Positions 27,633-37,354 are shown, counted from the stretch's first letter. The stretch is DNA of 64,000 bases from Terriglobia bacterium (GCA_021325275.1 JAJPHL010000071.1:171838-235837); one strand, 5' to 3'. Made by a program: numbers and translations. Notes: generated by a model not told the origin, from the sequence alone.

Positions 27633-27647
27633 TGAAAAACGTTTTCA
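27633..27647. promoter_or_regulatory. LacI-type operator-like dyad in the TonB receptor / GH38 divergent spacer
   Basis: The 321-base gap 27384-27704 separates two divergent genes and must hold both promoters. Inside it, TGAAAAACGTTTTCA has a CG-centred AAAACGTTTT core like operators of LacI/GalR sugar regulators, though one extra A spoils perfect symmetry. It lies 58 bases before the mannosidase ATG. No LacI-family gene is in the window. I see no other clear element in the gap. Confidence 0.3.
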
Positions 27648-27704
27648 TGGCGCGGAGAAGCGGCAAGACTGGCAAAGAAATTGGAACGGCACTAGACTGT
27701 TGCG

Positions 27705-30700
27705 ATGAAGATGATGACGCGCCTGCTCTTCGTGACCCTCCTGTTGACGACTGTGATTCCCGCGCAGGCGCCCGCGCCGCGTGAAACGACGCCCGCACCG
27801 GATATCACGCGCGATCCGGTGTTGTACGTTGTGCCGTACGCGCATCTCGATACGCAATGGAATTGGGACTTCGTCCGCACTATCGGCGAATACCTGCCCA
27901 AGACCACTCGCACCAACTTCGACTTCTTCGAGAAGTACCCGCACTACATTTTTAACTTTACCGGCGCGAACCGCTATCGCTTGATCAAGGAGTACTATCC
28001 CGCCGACTTCGCGAAGATCAAAAAGTACGTCGCCGAGGGACGCTGGGTCGCGGCCGGATCGTCGATGGAAGAAGGCGACGTGAACTCGCCGAGCGCCGAA
28101 GCGATCTTTCGCCAAGTCCTGTACGGGAACGATTGGTTCCAGCGCGAGCTGGCTCCGCGTCCCGGAGACAAGGTCACGAGCGCCGAATACATGCTGCCGG
28201 ATTGCTTTGGATTTCCCGCGTCGCTGCCCACGATTCTTGCGCACGCCGGCGTTAAGGGATTTTCCACGCAGAAACTTTCGGCCGCGTGGCAGCCGGCCGC
28301 GCGCGTCGGTGGTCCCGACTCGCCGGAGAAAACGCCGCCGGGAATTCCCTTTAACGTCGGCCGCTGGATTGGTCCTGATGGATCGAGCGTGATCGCTGCG
28401 TTGAATCCGGAAAGCTACGGCAGCCGCGTGACGTACGACTTCAGCAAAACGCCCCCACCGCCACCGCCGCCGCCCGCGAATGCAACGCCCGGGCGCGGCG
28501 GACAAGCTCCGCTTACCGATTGGCCCAAACGCATCGCCATCGACGGCGACGTCACCGGACTTTACGCCGATTACCATTACATCGGCACCGGCGACACCGG
28601 CGGCGCGGTCGACGAGGATTCGGTGAAGTTGCTGGAAGCAATCGTTACGAGAGGGATGGGCGTGATTCCTCCACCGGGCGCGGGACGCGGCGGACGCGGT
28701 GGCCGCGGTGGAGCTCCTGCGGAACCGCCACCGCCCGCGGGCCCGCCCGTGAAAGTGGGCGATGGTCCGGTCGCCGTGCGCGTGGGTCGCGCGGACCAAA
28801 TGTTTTTGGACATGCTGAAGACCGGGCACACCGACAAATTGCCCACCTATCAAGGCGACCTCGAGTTGATCAATCATTCCGCTGGATCGCTCACGTCGCA
28901 GGCCTACATCAAACGGTGGAATCGGCAGAACGAAGTGCTCGCGGACGCGGCAGAGCGCGCCTCGGTGGCGGCGTTCTGGTTGGGAGCACGGCCGTATCCG
29001 ATCAATCGGTTGACGGACGCGTGGACGCTGGTGATGGGCGGGCATTTTCACGACACCATGGCGGGCACGGGCATTCCCAAGGCTTACGAGTACGCGCAAA
29101 ACGACGAAGCGATCGCGCTGAATCAATTCTCGGGCGTGGTGACGAACGCGGTGGAAGGCGTGTCGCTGGGGATGGACACGCAAGGGAAGGGAATTCCCGT
29201 GGTTGTGTTCAACTCCTTGCAGATCGCGCGCGAAGATGTGGTGGAAGCGAAAATTGATTTTCCATTTCGTACGCCCGAGGGCGTGCGCGTCTTCGGTCCC
29301 GACGGCGTGGAGACTCCCTCGCAGATCAGCAACGGGAAAGTTCTGTTTCTTGCGTCCGTGCCGCCGAATGGATTCGCCGTGTACGACGTGCAGCCCGGCG
29401 CCGGCGCGGCTACGCCGGGTTCGGTGCGCGTGACCGAATCGTCGCTCGAGAACGCGCGCTATCGCCTGCAAATCGACGCGAACGGCGATGTCTCGAGCAT
29501 CTTCGACAGAAAGTTAAACCAGGAATTGCTCTCTGCGCCGATCCGTTTGGCGTTCCAGTATGAGAAGCCGCAGCAGTGGCCGGCGTGGAACATGGACTGG
29601 GAAGATCAGCGCAAGCCACCGCGCGCATATGTGAGCGGCAAGCCGCAAATTCGCATTGTCGAGAACGGCGCGGCGCGCGTGGCGCTGGAAATCACGCGTG
29701 AATCGGAAGGCTCGAAATTCGTGCAGACGATTCGGCTCGCCGCCGGCGGCGCGGGCGATCGCGTGGAATTCCTGAACTCCATCGATTGGCACACTGGCGA
29801 GGCCGCGCTGAAGGCGGTTTTCCCGTTGGCTGCCGAAAATCCGCTGGCCACCTATAACTGGGATGTCGGCACGATTCAGCGGCACAACGACGAAGAACGC
29901 CAGTTCGAGGTGGCGTCGCATCAGTGGATCGATCTCACCGACAAATCCGGAGCGTTCGGCGCGACCATTCTTACCGATTGCAAGAACGGTTCCGACAAGC
30001 CGGACGACCATACGCTGCGACTCACGCTTGTCTACTCGCCGGGTGTGCGTACCAACTACACCTATCAGGCATCGAACGATTGGGGGCATCACAATTTTGT
30101 CTTCGGCATCGCGGGGCACGCGAACGATTGGCGCGCGGGGCAAACGGATTGGCAAGCCTATCGTCTGAATCAGCCGTTGCTGGCATTTCAAGCGCCGTCT
30201 CACGCAGGCGCGCTCGGAAAGCAGTTTTCGTTGCTGAAATTGTCGAGCGACCGCGTGCGCATTCTCGCCGTGAAGATGGCCGAGCGCATTCAAAGAGTCG
30301 TCGTCCGCATGGTGGAGATGGACGGACGCGCGCAGTCGAACGTTGTGCTGAACGCGGGCGAAGGAATCGTCTCGGCCGTTGAAGTGAATGGCCAGGAAGA
30401 ATCCATTCGACCACTGCGATCGGTGGACGGCGCGCTGAAATTGGACTTCAAGCCGTATCAAGTGCGCACGGTGGAACTCGCGTTGAAGCGGCCGTTGCAC
30501 GCGGCGACGGTGAAAACCAGTTTTGGCACGCACTCGCTGACGCCTGAATCCTCGCCGGTGATTTTGCGGCTTGATCGTGCGGTGGGATCGGCTGACGGCT
30601 TCAAATCGTCGCCGGGATTTGACGAAAAGGGTTCGGCGATTGCCGCCGAAACTCTGCCGTACGAGATTTTCTACAACGGCGTTCACTTCGCGGTGCCGCC

Positions 30701-31235
30701 GGCGGGCAGCGGAATTCCCTCGGCCCTGGTGCCGAACGGCCAACAGATCGAGTTGCCGAAGCATTCGCGGCGCATCTACATTCTCGCCGCCGCCGACGGC
30801 GACCAACCGGCTACATTTTCCGTCGACAACAAACCGTTTCCGCTGACCATCGACAATTGGACCGGCAAGATCAGCGTGTGGGATACACGCCAGTGGAAAC
30901 CGAAAGATGTCGAGCAGCCGCCGTTTCCTGGTGCGCCTCCGGGCACGCCGCCGCGCGTGCGCACTGAACTTTTTGGCGAAATGACCGGCATCACGCCTGG
31001 GTTCGTGCGGCCAACTCCGCTTGGCTGGTTCGCGTCGCATCATCACGACGCGAGCGGCGCGAACTTGATCTACGAATACGCGTGCTTGTTCGTCTACACG
31101 ATCGACGTGGGTGCGGACGCGAAGAAACTGACGCTGCCCGTGAACGACAAGATTCGCATTGTGGCCGTCACGACGTCGGACGAGTCGGGCGCGGTGCGCG
31201 CGGTTTCGAGCTTGTACGATACGTTAGAGCGCTGA
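27705..31235 (+). CDS. GH38 alpha-mannosidase, secreted
   Basis: The protein has 1176 residues with a signal peptide (LLFVTLLLTTVIPAQA). The GH38 metal-site and catalytic motifs are present: His47 and Asp49 (YAHLDTQWNW), the nucleophile-type Asp166 (MLPDCFGFPA), and His449-Asp450 (GHFHDTMAGTGIP). The enzyme should remove alpha-linked mannose from glycans in the periplasm or outside. Two low-complexity inserts interrupt the catalytic half: a run of eight prolines near residue 250, and an RGGRGGRGG plus proline stretch near residues 325-350. The downstream beta domains are complete. The TonB receptor across the shared promoter region is a plausible partner for uptake of the products (inference). 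Confidence 0.9.
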   Translation: MKMMTRLLFVTLLLTTVIPAQAPAPRETTPAPDITRDPVLYVVPYAHLDTQWNWDFVRTIGEYLPKTTRTNFDFFEKYPHYIFNFTGANRYRLIKEYYPADFAKIKKYVAEGRWVAAGSSMEEGDVNSPSAEAIFRQVLYGNDWFQRELAPRPGDKVTSAEYMLPDCFGFPASLPTILAHAGVKGFSTQKLSAAWQPAARVGGPDSPEKTPPGIPFNVGRWIGPDGSSVIAALNPESYGSRVTYDFSKTPPPPPPPPANATPGRGGQAPLTDWPKRIAIDGDVTGLYADYHYIGTGDTGGAVDEDSVKLLEAIVTRGMGVIPPPGAGRGGRGGRGGAPAEPPPPAGPPVKVGDGPVAVRVGRADQMFLDMLKTGHTDKLPTYQGDLELINHSAGSLTSQAYIKRWNRQNEVLADAAERASVAAFWLGARPYPINRLTDAWTLVMGGHFHDTMAGTGIPKAYEYAQNDEAIALNQFSGVVTNAVEGVSLGMDTQGKGIPVVVFNSLQIAREDVVEAKIDFPFRTPEGVRVFGPDGVETPSQISNGKVLFLASVPPNGFAVYDVQPGAGAATPGSVRVTESSLENARYRLQIDANGDVSSIFDRKLNQELLSAPIRLAFQYEKPQQWPAWNMDWEDQRKPPRAYVSGKPQIRIVENGAARVALEITRESEGSKFVQTIRLAAGGAGDRVEFLNSIDWHTGEAALKAVFPLAAENPLATYNWDVGTIQRHNDEERQFEVASHQWIDLTDKSGAFGATILTDCKNGSDKPDDHTLRLTLVYSPGVRTNYTYQASNDWGHHNFVFGIAGHANDWRAGQTDWQAYRLNQPLLAFQAPSHAGALGKQFSLLKLSSDRVRILAVKMAERIQRVVVRMVEMDGRAQSNVVLNAGEGIVSAVEVNGQEESIRPLRSVDGALKLDFKPYQVRTVELALKRPLHAATVKTSFGTHSLTPESSPVILRLDRAVGSADGFKSSPGFDEKGSAIAAETLPYEIFYNGVHFAVPPAGSGIPSALVPNGQQIELPKHSRRIYILAAADGDQPATFSVDNKPFPLTIDNWTGKISVWDTRQWKPKDVEQPPFPGAPPGTPPRVRTELFGEMTGITPGFVRPTPLGWFASHHHDASGANLIYEYACLFVYTIDVGADAKKLTLPVNDKIRIVAVTTSDESGAVRAVSSLYDTLER

Positions 31236-31251
31236 CCGCCACGCTGCCCAG

Positions 31252-31354
31252 GTTTTCTCTGCGTCTCTGCGGTGAAAAAGCCGCAAGGGAAGATGGAATC
31301 TCCTGTTTTAGTTGACGGTTTTTTCACCGCAGAGACGCAGAGACGCAGAGAAAA
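31252..31354. repeat. Intergenic inverted repeat (CACCGCAGAGACGCAGAG family)
   Basis: The left arm at 31252-31279 and right arm at 31319-31354 are complementary: CACCGCAGAGACGCAGAG core, flanking T/A runs, with one extra AGAGACGC-type unit in the right arm. The loop is about 39 bases. It sits between the mannosidase stop and the DUF4337 start and could form a long hairpin that ends the mannosidase transcript. Confidence 0.75.
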
Positions 31355-31383
31355 CATGTCTGTCAGTCTGCTATGATTTCCCA

Positions 31384-31932
31384 ATGTCCGATGAACTTTC
31401 CGAACTTCACGAGCATGCCGAGGCGGGCCGGGAAGACCCGCAAGTACGCCGCGTATCGCTGAGCATGGCGTTGATCGCCGTGCTGGTGGCCGCCGTGGGA
31501 TTGCTGAGCCATCGCGCGCACACCGCCGCGATCCTGAAGCAAGCCGAGGCGTCCGACCAGTGGTCGTACATGCAAGCGAAGAACATTCGCATGCACACCT
31601 ACGCCCTGTTCGCCGATTTGCTGGACATGGCCGCGCCTGCGGGCGCCGACGGCGAAAAACGCCAGGCCAAACGCGAGGCTTACACCAAGCAATCGGAAAA
31701 GTACAAAGACGACGTGGCGGAGATCAATAAGAAAGCCACCGAGCTCGAGCACGAGCGCGACACGCAAGAGCATCGCGCGGACCGTTACGACACCGGCGAA
31801 GTGCTGCTGGAGATTTCGCTGGTGCTCTCGTCGGTCACGCTGATGACGCGCAAGAACAGCTACTGGATTTTGAGTTTGGGGCTGGCGGCGGCGGGAACCG
31901 CGATTGCGGTAACCGGATTCTTCGCGAACTAA
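31384..31932 (+). CDS. DUF4337-family membrane protein
   Basis: The protein has 182 residues. The start at 31384 (MSDELSELHEHAE) is chosen because the preceding codons lie in repeat DNA. An acidic N-terminus is followed by a membrane helix (LSMALIAVLVAAVGLLSH), then a charged helical stretch of about 100 residues with WSYMQAKNIRMHTY, as in DUF4337 proteins, probably forming a coiled coil. Two C-terminal helices follow (VLLEISLVLSSVTLMT and WILSLGLAAAGTAIAVTGFF). Function is unknown in the family. Confidence 0.75.
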   Translation: MSDELSELHEHAEAGREDPQVRRVSLSMALIAVLVAAVGLLSHRAHTAAILKQAEASDQWSYMQAKNIRMHTYALFADLLDMAAPAGADGEKRQAKREAYTKQSEKYKDDVAEINKKATELEHERDTQEHRADRYDTGEVLLEISLVLSSVTLMTRKNSYWILSLGLAAAGTAIAVTGFFAN

Positions 31933-32025
31933 AAAAGCAACCGCCGATGAACGCAGATGAACGCCGATGAAAACCGAGTCCCGGTTCTATCGGCGTTTAT
32001 CTGCGTTTATCGGCGGTTGCTTTTT
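31932..32025. repeat. Inverted repeat acting as a likely bidirectional terminator
   Basis: Arms of 37 bases at 31932-31968 and 31989-32025 match with two G/A differences. The core is ACCGCCGATGAACGCAGATG with A-run and T-run ends, separated by a 20-base loop. The hairpin lies between the stop of DUF4337 (plus) and the stop of the second TonB receptor (minus). Each strand ends in a run of five or more T after the stem, so it could terminate both transcripts. The repeat unit type is familiar from acidobacterial intergenic DNA. Confidence 0.75.
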
Positions 32026-32033
32026 CTTGATTT

Positions 32034-35000
32034 CTAGAACGTAAAGCGCAGCGAGAACTCGATGATGCGGTTGCCCGTATCGTTCGTGTTGCTCAAGTCG
32101 CGATACGCCGAATTCGCCGCCAACTGACCGAACTGCGTCGAGTTGGCGCCCGTCGTCGTCGTGATGCCGCTGCCCGGAACGAACAACAAGAAGTTCGTCA
32201 GGTTGAACGCGTCCAGCATCTGCATGCGCAGTTGCACGTTCATGCGCTCGCCGATCTTCGTGTTCTTCACCACGCTGAAGTCGTAGCGTCTCTGCCAGGG
32301 ACCATACAGGAAAACGCGATCGCCGAGTTGTCCCGGCGTGGTGGGCGGTCCCACGTACGGCGCGTTGGGGTCGAACGTCGCGGTCTTGTTGAACGCCGGG
32401 CTGTTGCCGAACGCCAGCAAGCTGTTGTCGATGAGCGATTGCGGTAAGTAGAGCACCACACCTTGACCCGCCGAGTTGGTGATCTTGTTGATGCTCATGT
32501 CGCCCTGAAGCTGCTTGGCCGTGATGTTGTGCAGCACGACGCCCGAGTCATTCTGGTCGAAAGTCAGGCGGCCGCTGGTCAAGCGAATCGGAGCGCCGCT
32601 CTGCACGCGCGTGACGGAAGCAATCTCCCAACCGCTGACCACTTGGCTGAAGAAGTGGTTTTGAACGCTACCCAGGAAATGACGTCCCTGTCCGAAAGGC
32701 AGTTGGTAGATCCAGTTCATCTTGATCGCCTGACGGATATCGTACGGCGACGGCCCCATATCGAGTCCTTCGTTGCGCAGCGTGGTGAAGGTTCCACCGA
32801 CGCCCGCGGCCGTTTCGTTGGATTCCGAGTGACTCCAAACGTAGCTGCCTTGGAAGAGCAGACCGTGCGCCATGCGGCGGCGCAGTTCCAACTGCAAACC
32901 GTCGTAGAACGATTTGCCGGCGTTCACTGTGTCGAAAGCGCCGCCGCCTGCCAGCGGATTCACCTGGAAGAAGTTGGCCGGACGGCCGGCTTTCGTCAGG
33001 TTGGTCATGCGCGTGGCGTTGGTGGCGATATTGTTCGCCAGGGCGCCGGCCTGACCCTGCGCGATCAGCGTGGCGCTGGTCGCATCGGTGTTGGTGCCGA
33101 GCGCGGTGGAGATGATCGGCAACGCTTGTTGCCCGGCCAGTCCGGCGTACTGATTGCTCGTCGGAGTGGTGGCGCGCGCCAGAGCCAGATTCGCTTGCGC
33201 GATCTTGAACTCGCTGAGGAATCCGTTTTCGAAGATGTTTACTTCATTCAAATTGATCTGGCGCCACAGGCCCGTGCCGTGATTACCCACGTAGCGGACG
33301 TCTAGCACCGTGTCGCGATCAAGCTGCCGCTGCACGCTGACATCCCAGCTCTGCACGTAACCGACGTGCAGATTCGGATCGAAATCGGCCACGCTGTTTC
33401 CGTTGGCCGTGGCCAGCGGGAACGTAGGCGTAGTCGGCGCGGGACGCGACGGCAGAACTGCTTGGCTGAAAGACACCGATCCAATTGGCCCGAAGTTGGC
33501 TGGGAAGTTCGCGGGATCGACGTTGAGCGTGATCGTGCGCCCCTGATTCGTTCCCCAAACGGCGAACTGGCCGGCGTCTTCACGGATGCTCGAGATCGAG
33601 TAGCCCGCGCGGAACACCGACTGTCCATTTGCCCCGAACAGCACGCGCAACGGCGCGAAGTCGAATTTCGGGATGTTGTACGCGATACCGATCGACGGCG
33701 AATACAAAGTATTCGAGTTGAACCCGGGCGTTCCCGGAACCACCGGTTGGTAGATCGGCGCCGATCCGGTAAGCGTGCCCGGTGCGAACAAATTGCCAAC
33801 GCCCGAGACACCCCACAGACCCGCATACGTGGGCCGCGTGTACACGCCGTCGAGATTGATCGGCGGGCGTTGATCGTCGAAGCGCAGACCGAGGTTCACC
33901 GTCAGGTTCGGCTTCACGCGCCAGGAATCTTGGCCGAAGAACGAAATCTCCCGCTGCTGATTCTTCACGATCGGCTGGAAATTGCCGTACTGCGTGAGTC
34001 CTTCGTTCGCAACCACGCTGCGATTGACGGCGGCCACGCGTCCGGTGAGCAACGCATACATGTTATCGGCGTTGGTTTGGTCCGTGGTCGACAAGCCCGG
34101 CATATTCGCCGTCGTGAAAACGTTGGCGACCGGATCGCCGCTGACCAGTGATCCCAGCGTGACGCTGGGAATGATCTGTGTGCCGCTGGACGATGTCGTC
34201 CAGGAGTTCACTTGCGTGAAGCTGCCGCCCCAACTCACCAAGTGCGTGGCGTGCGACCAGCTCATGTTCAGGTTGCCTTGCTTCAACGGCGTATTCCGGC
34301 GCGACTGTCCGGCGACGCGATAAGGACTCTCCACATAATTGAAGTTCGGCGCATAGCCGTTCCACTGCGCGAAGTCCGCCGGTCCAATGCCGTTATTGAA
34401 AATCACCGTGCCACCCTGGAGACCGAAGCGGATTTCGCTGGTCAGGTGCGAAGTGAGCGTGGAGCGCAAGGCCGCCACCGTGAGAAACGCAATGCCGCCT
34501 TGATTGCCGGGCTCGGTGCCGTTGATCACGTTGCCGGTGCCGGGGAACGACGGGCTGGCGGTGGTGATGTTCACGCCGTCGGGACGGCGCAGATTGGTCT
34601 GGTAGTTGTACACATACTCCAGGTGATGCTTGGAGGTGATGTTGTAGTCGAAACGCGCGCTCGGGAAGCGGCGATAGTTGCCGCCCTTGCTCAAGAAGTT
34701 GAGGTCGTTGCGATTGTAATCGTTGGCGGTGGCGATCCGGCTCGTCACGCCGACGTTTCCGTTGGTCAGCGTGGCAATTTGTCCCAGCGTCTTTCCGATC
34801 AGCGGATCGATCGTCGAGTTGAAGCCCTTGCTGCCCGCCAGCGTGAGAAGATTTGTGGTGCGGACCACACCGTCGGTTCCCTTGTACGTGAAATTGCCGG
34901 CCAGCGCGCCGGGCGTGAAAACCTGGCCGGTCGGCTCGGTGTAAGTCTGCGGCAACTGCAGCGCTTCCATGTAGACGAAGAAGAACAACTTGTTCTTGAG

Positions 35001-35861
35001 GATCGGACCGCCCAGCGATCCGCCGAACTGATTGAACACGATGTGATCTTTCGCCAGGCCGAGATCGTTGTTGTAATAGTAGTTGGCGTCGAGATCCTGA
35101 TTGCGATGTTGCTCAAAGAGCAAACCGTGCCACTGGTTGGTGCCGGATTTCGTAACCATCTTCATCTGCACCGCGCCGTCGGAATTGCTGTCGGCGCCCG
35201 ACGCGGCGCTGCTCACCGTCATTTCCTCGACCAGATCGGCGCGCGGGAAGATGGCGTTGAAGAATCCATCGCTCGACCGGTTGCTGTTGTCCTGGATGTT
35301 GATTCCGTCCATCGTGACGTTCAACGCGCTCTGCGGCAATCCATAAACCGACGTGGAGCGCGGCACGCCCTGCGTGGCGCTGCCCGGCTGGGTTACGATC
35401 AGTTCGCTCAAATTGCGGCTGGCGAACGGCACTTCGTGAAGCTGCTGGCCGACCATCGTGGACGTGACGGTGGCGGTGGTCGTCTGCAAGACCTCCGCGC
35501 CGCCCTGCACTTCCACCGTTTCGGTGACCGCGCCGACTTGCAGCACGATGTTCACCTTGGCCGGCGTGGCGGCGTCGACCTTCACGTCTTTCACCTCCGC
35601 CGACTTGAAGCCGGGGTGGTTGATGGTGATGCGATAGGTCGCCGTCGCCAGCGAGGGGATCACCCAATAGCCGTGCTCGTTCGACGAGATCTCAAAAGTT
35701 TGGCCGGTCGCCGAATTGATCACCTTAATCGGAGCGCCCGGCACGACTGCGCCGGATGCGTCGGTCACGGTGCCTTCGAGCGTGCCCGTGGCCGTGGTTT
35801 GTGCGAAAAGGAATGCGCCAAGAGACAGGAACAGCAATGCGGTTACAACGGTTTTCTTCAT
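32034..35861 (-). CDS. Oar-like TonB-dependent outer-membrane receptor, second copy
   Basis: This is a 1275-residue protein. The start at 35861 is fixed by a signal peptide (KKTVVTALLFLSLGAFLFA) and a strong ribosome site (GGGAGGG) five bases upstream. A carboxypeptidase-like domain (GTLEGTVTDASGAVVPGAPI) comes first, then a plug (ETVEVQGGAEVLQTTTATV, and NLSELIVTQPGS), then a long barrel ending FSLRFTF. It has the same layout as the receptor at 23.9-27.4 kb but only family-level similarity. The substrate cannot be read from the sequence. No SusD-like partner is next to it. Confidence 0.88.
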   Translation of the reverse strand: MKKTVVTALLFLSLGAFLFAQTTATGTLEGTVTDASGAVVPGAPIKVINSATGQTFEISSNEHGYWVIPSLATATYRITINHPGFKSAEVKDVKVDAATPAKVNIVLQVGAVTETVEVQGGAEVLQTTTATVTSTMVGQQLHEVPFASRNLSELIVTQPGSATQGVPRSTSVYGLPQSALNVTMDGINIQDNSNRSSDGFFNAIFPRADLVEEMTVSSAASGADSNSDGAVQMKMVTKSGTNQWHGLLFEQHRNQDLDANYYYNNDLGLAKDHIVFNQFGGSLGGPILKNKLFFFVYMEALQLPQTYTEPTGQVFTPGALAGNFTYKGTDGVVRTTNLLTLAGSKGFNSTIDPLIGKTLGQIATLTNGNVGVTSRIATANDYNRNDLNFLSKGGNYRRFPSARFDYNITSKHHLEYVYNYQTNLRRPDGVNITTASPSFPGTGNVINGTEPGNQGGIAFLTVAALRSTLTSHLTSEIRFGLQGGTVIFNNGIGPADFAQWNGYAPNFNYVESPYRVAGQSRRNTPLKQGNLNMSWSHATHLVSWGGSFTQVNSWTTSSSGTQIIPSVTLGSLVSGDPVANVFTTANMPGLSTTDQTNADNMYALLTGRVAAVNRSVVANEGLTQYGNFQPIVKNQQREISFFGQDSWRVKPNLTVNLGLRFDDQRPPINLDGVYTRPTYAGLWGVSGVGNLFAPGTLTGSAPIYQPVVPGTPGFNSNTLYSPSIGIAYNIPKFDFAPLRVLFGANGQSVFRAGYSISSIREDAGQFAVWGTNQGRTITLNVDPANFPANFGPIGSVSFSQAVLPSRPAPTTPTFPLATANGNSVADFDPNLHVGYVQSWDVSVQRQLDRDTVLDVRYVGNHGTGLWRQINLNEVNIFENGFLSEFKIAQANLALARATTPTSNQYAGLAGQQALPIISTALGTNTDATSATLIAQGQAGALANNIATNATRMTNLTKAGRPANFFQVNPLAGGGAFDTVNAGKSFYDGLQLELRRRMAHGLLFQGSYVWSHSESNETAAGVGGTFTTLRNEGLDMGPSPYDIRQAIKMNWIYQLPFGQGRHFLGSVQNHFFSQVVSGWEIASVTRVQSGAPIRLTSGRLTFDQNDSGVVLHNITAKQLQGDMSINKITNSAGQGVVLYLPQSLIDNSLLAFGNSPAFNKTATFDPNAPYVGPPTTPGQLGDRVFLYGPWQRRYDFSVVKNTKIGERMNVQLRMQMLDAFNLTNFLLFVPGSGITTTTGANSTQFGQLAANSAYRDLSNTNDTGNRIIEFSLRFTF

Positions 35862-35993
35862 CCAACCCTCCCATAATCGTCCAGTTCCATGCCCCTGGAA
35901 CAATTTCGGCCATCATAGTAGGCCCGGCCTCCCAGGTCAATCAGATTTTTCACACTCTTTTGTGATTTGTCGGCACAGCTAACCCGGGAGAGT

Positions 35994-36154
35994 TAGCCAC
36001 CGAGACACGGAGAACACCGAGGAAAACAAGAACGGGTTGCCGGACGCCGGTTGCCGGCAGTCGATTAGCACTTCACTTTTGCCTTTTGCCTTTTGACTTT
36101 TGCCTTTTGCCTTCAGCTTTTGTCTTCTCGGTGTTCTCGGTGCCTCGGTGGCTA
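35994..36154. repeat. Inverted repeat (TAGCCACCGAGACACGGAG family) enclosing heptamer tandem repeats
   Basis: The 28-base arms at 35994-36021 and 36127-36154 are complementary with two differences. Between them is a TTTTGCC heptamer repeated about six times (36075-36112). This fills most of the 375-base gap between the TonB receptor and tolQ (35862-36236). The same arm sequence recurs exactly at 41492-41519. The tolQ promoter must lie at the right end of this gap, but I see no convincing boxes. Confidence 0.8.
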
Positions 36155-36236
36155 TGTTTCCGTCCTGGTACGCTTGTCCAAAACATTTTCCCGCGATCTT
36201 GTTTTGGCAATAGCCCCTATGATATCTTGAACTTTC

Positions 36237-36914
36237 ATGCTGCATTTGATGGGCGTCCCGCTCTTCTTTGTGACCAACGTGGTCGACCTGGTGAAAGATT
36301 CCGGGGCCGTGGCACAGGGCGTGTTGTTCGTGCTCTTCTGCTTTTCGCTTTTCTCCTGGACGCTGATTCTGGCCAAGTGGAATCATTTCCGCAAAGCGCG
36401 CACCCAAAGCGACCGCTTTTTGTCGGCCTTCCGCAAGGGTCCGCGGGCGTTTGAGCTTGGTTCCGTGCTGGAGCAGTTTTATCCCAGCCCTTTGACCAAA
36501 GTTTTCGAGTACGGATTGCACGAACTGAGCCAGCAAGCAGGCGGCGGCGGAAAAATCAAGAACTCTGTGGCGATCGAGCGTTCCTTGCGAATCGCCGCGA
36601 GCGAAGAATCGACACGCCTCGAGGGAAATCTCGGCTGGCTCGCCACCACCGCGTCGGTGACGCCGTTCATCGGATTGTTCGGCACCGTGTGGGGCATCAT
36701 GGACGCGTTTCAAGGCTTGGCGCAAGCGGCCAGCGCGCGCGCGGTCGCGCCGGGCATCGCGGAAGCGCTGATCACCACCGCCGCGGGACTGGCCACGGCG
36801 ATCCCGGCGGTGATCTTCTACAACAGTTTTGTTCACTCCATCCGCGATTTTGGACAGCGCATGGAAAATTTTGCGCTGGAATTTCAGAATCTAGCGGAGA
36901 GACACTATAGCTAG
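36237..36914 (+). CDS. tolQ: TolQ, inner-membrane proton-channel subunit
   Basis: This 225-residue MotA/TolQ/ExbB protein has three membrane helices (VLFVLFCFSLFSWTLILAK; ATTASVTPFIGLFGTVWGIMDAF; IAEALITTAAGLATAIPAVIFYN). The conserved TPFIGLFGTVWGI and ALITTAAGLATAIPA motifs line the ion path. With TolR it uses the proton gradient to drive TolA, keeping the outer membrane attached during division. First gene of a full tol-pal cluster. No Shine-Dalgarno sequence is visible before ATG 36237; ATG 36249 is a possible alternative. Confidence 0.93.
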   Translation: MLHLMGVPLFFVTNVVDLVKDSGAVAQGVLFVLFCFSLFSWTLILAKWNHFRKARTQSDRFLSAFRKGPRAFELGSVLEQFYPSPLTKVFEYGLHELSQQAGGGGKIKNSVAIERSLRIAASEESTRLEGNLGWLATTASVTPFIGLFGTVWGIMDAFQGLAQAASARAVAPGIAEALITTAAGLATAIPAVIFYNSFVHSIRDFGQRMENFALEFQNLAERHYS

Positions 36915-36931
36915 ACGGTTCTAGAGGCGCC

Positions 36932-37354
36932 ATGGCCTTCCAAACCTCCAACGGACGCACGCAGGCATCGCTGGCGGAGATCAACGTAACCCCGTTCGTC
37001 GACGTGGTGTTGGTGTTGCTGATCGTGCTGATGGTCACGGTGCCGGTGATCGAGTCGGGCATTGACGTAAACGTTCCTCAGACACGCACGGTTGCCAACA
37101 GCACGGAAGAGCGCACCACGGTGACGATCAACCGTAAGGGCGAGCTCTTCGTTGGCGCCGAAGCGACCAACATTCACGATCTCGGCCCAAAGCTCCACAG
37201 GCTGATGCGCGATCCAGCGCGGCAAGATGTGTACTTGCGCGCGGACAAGAACGCGTCATGGGAGCAAGTCGCTCACGTGCTCGACGAATTGCACGTGAAT
37301 CACATCACGAAGATCGACGTCGTGACCAAGCCGTACGAGAAGGGTCAACAGTGA
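36932..37354 (+). CDS. tolR: TolR, ExbD/TolR-family subunit
   Basis: The protein has 140 residues. A short cytoplasmic tail is followed by one membrane helix carrying the essential proton-path aspartate Asp24 (INVTPFVDVVLVLLIVLMVT). A periplasmic domain with the ExbD pattern follows (VTINRKGELFVG and VYLRADKNASWEQVAHVLDEL). It partners TolQ, starts 17 bases after the tolQ stop, and its stop overlaps the GTG start of the TolA-like gene. Confidence 0.93.
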   Translation: MAFQTSNGRTQASLAEINVTPFVDVVLVLLIVLMVTVPVIESGIDVNVPQTRTVANSTEERTTVTINRKGELFVGAEATNIHDLGPKLHRLMRDPARQDVYLRADKNASWEQVAHVLDELHVNHITKIDVVTKPYEKGQQ

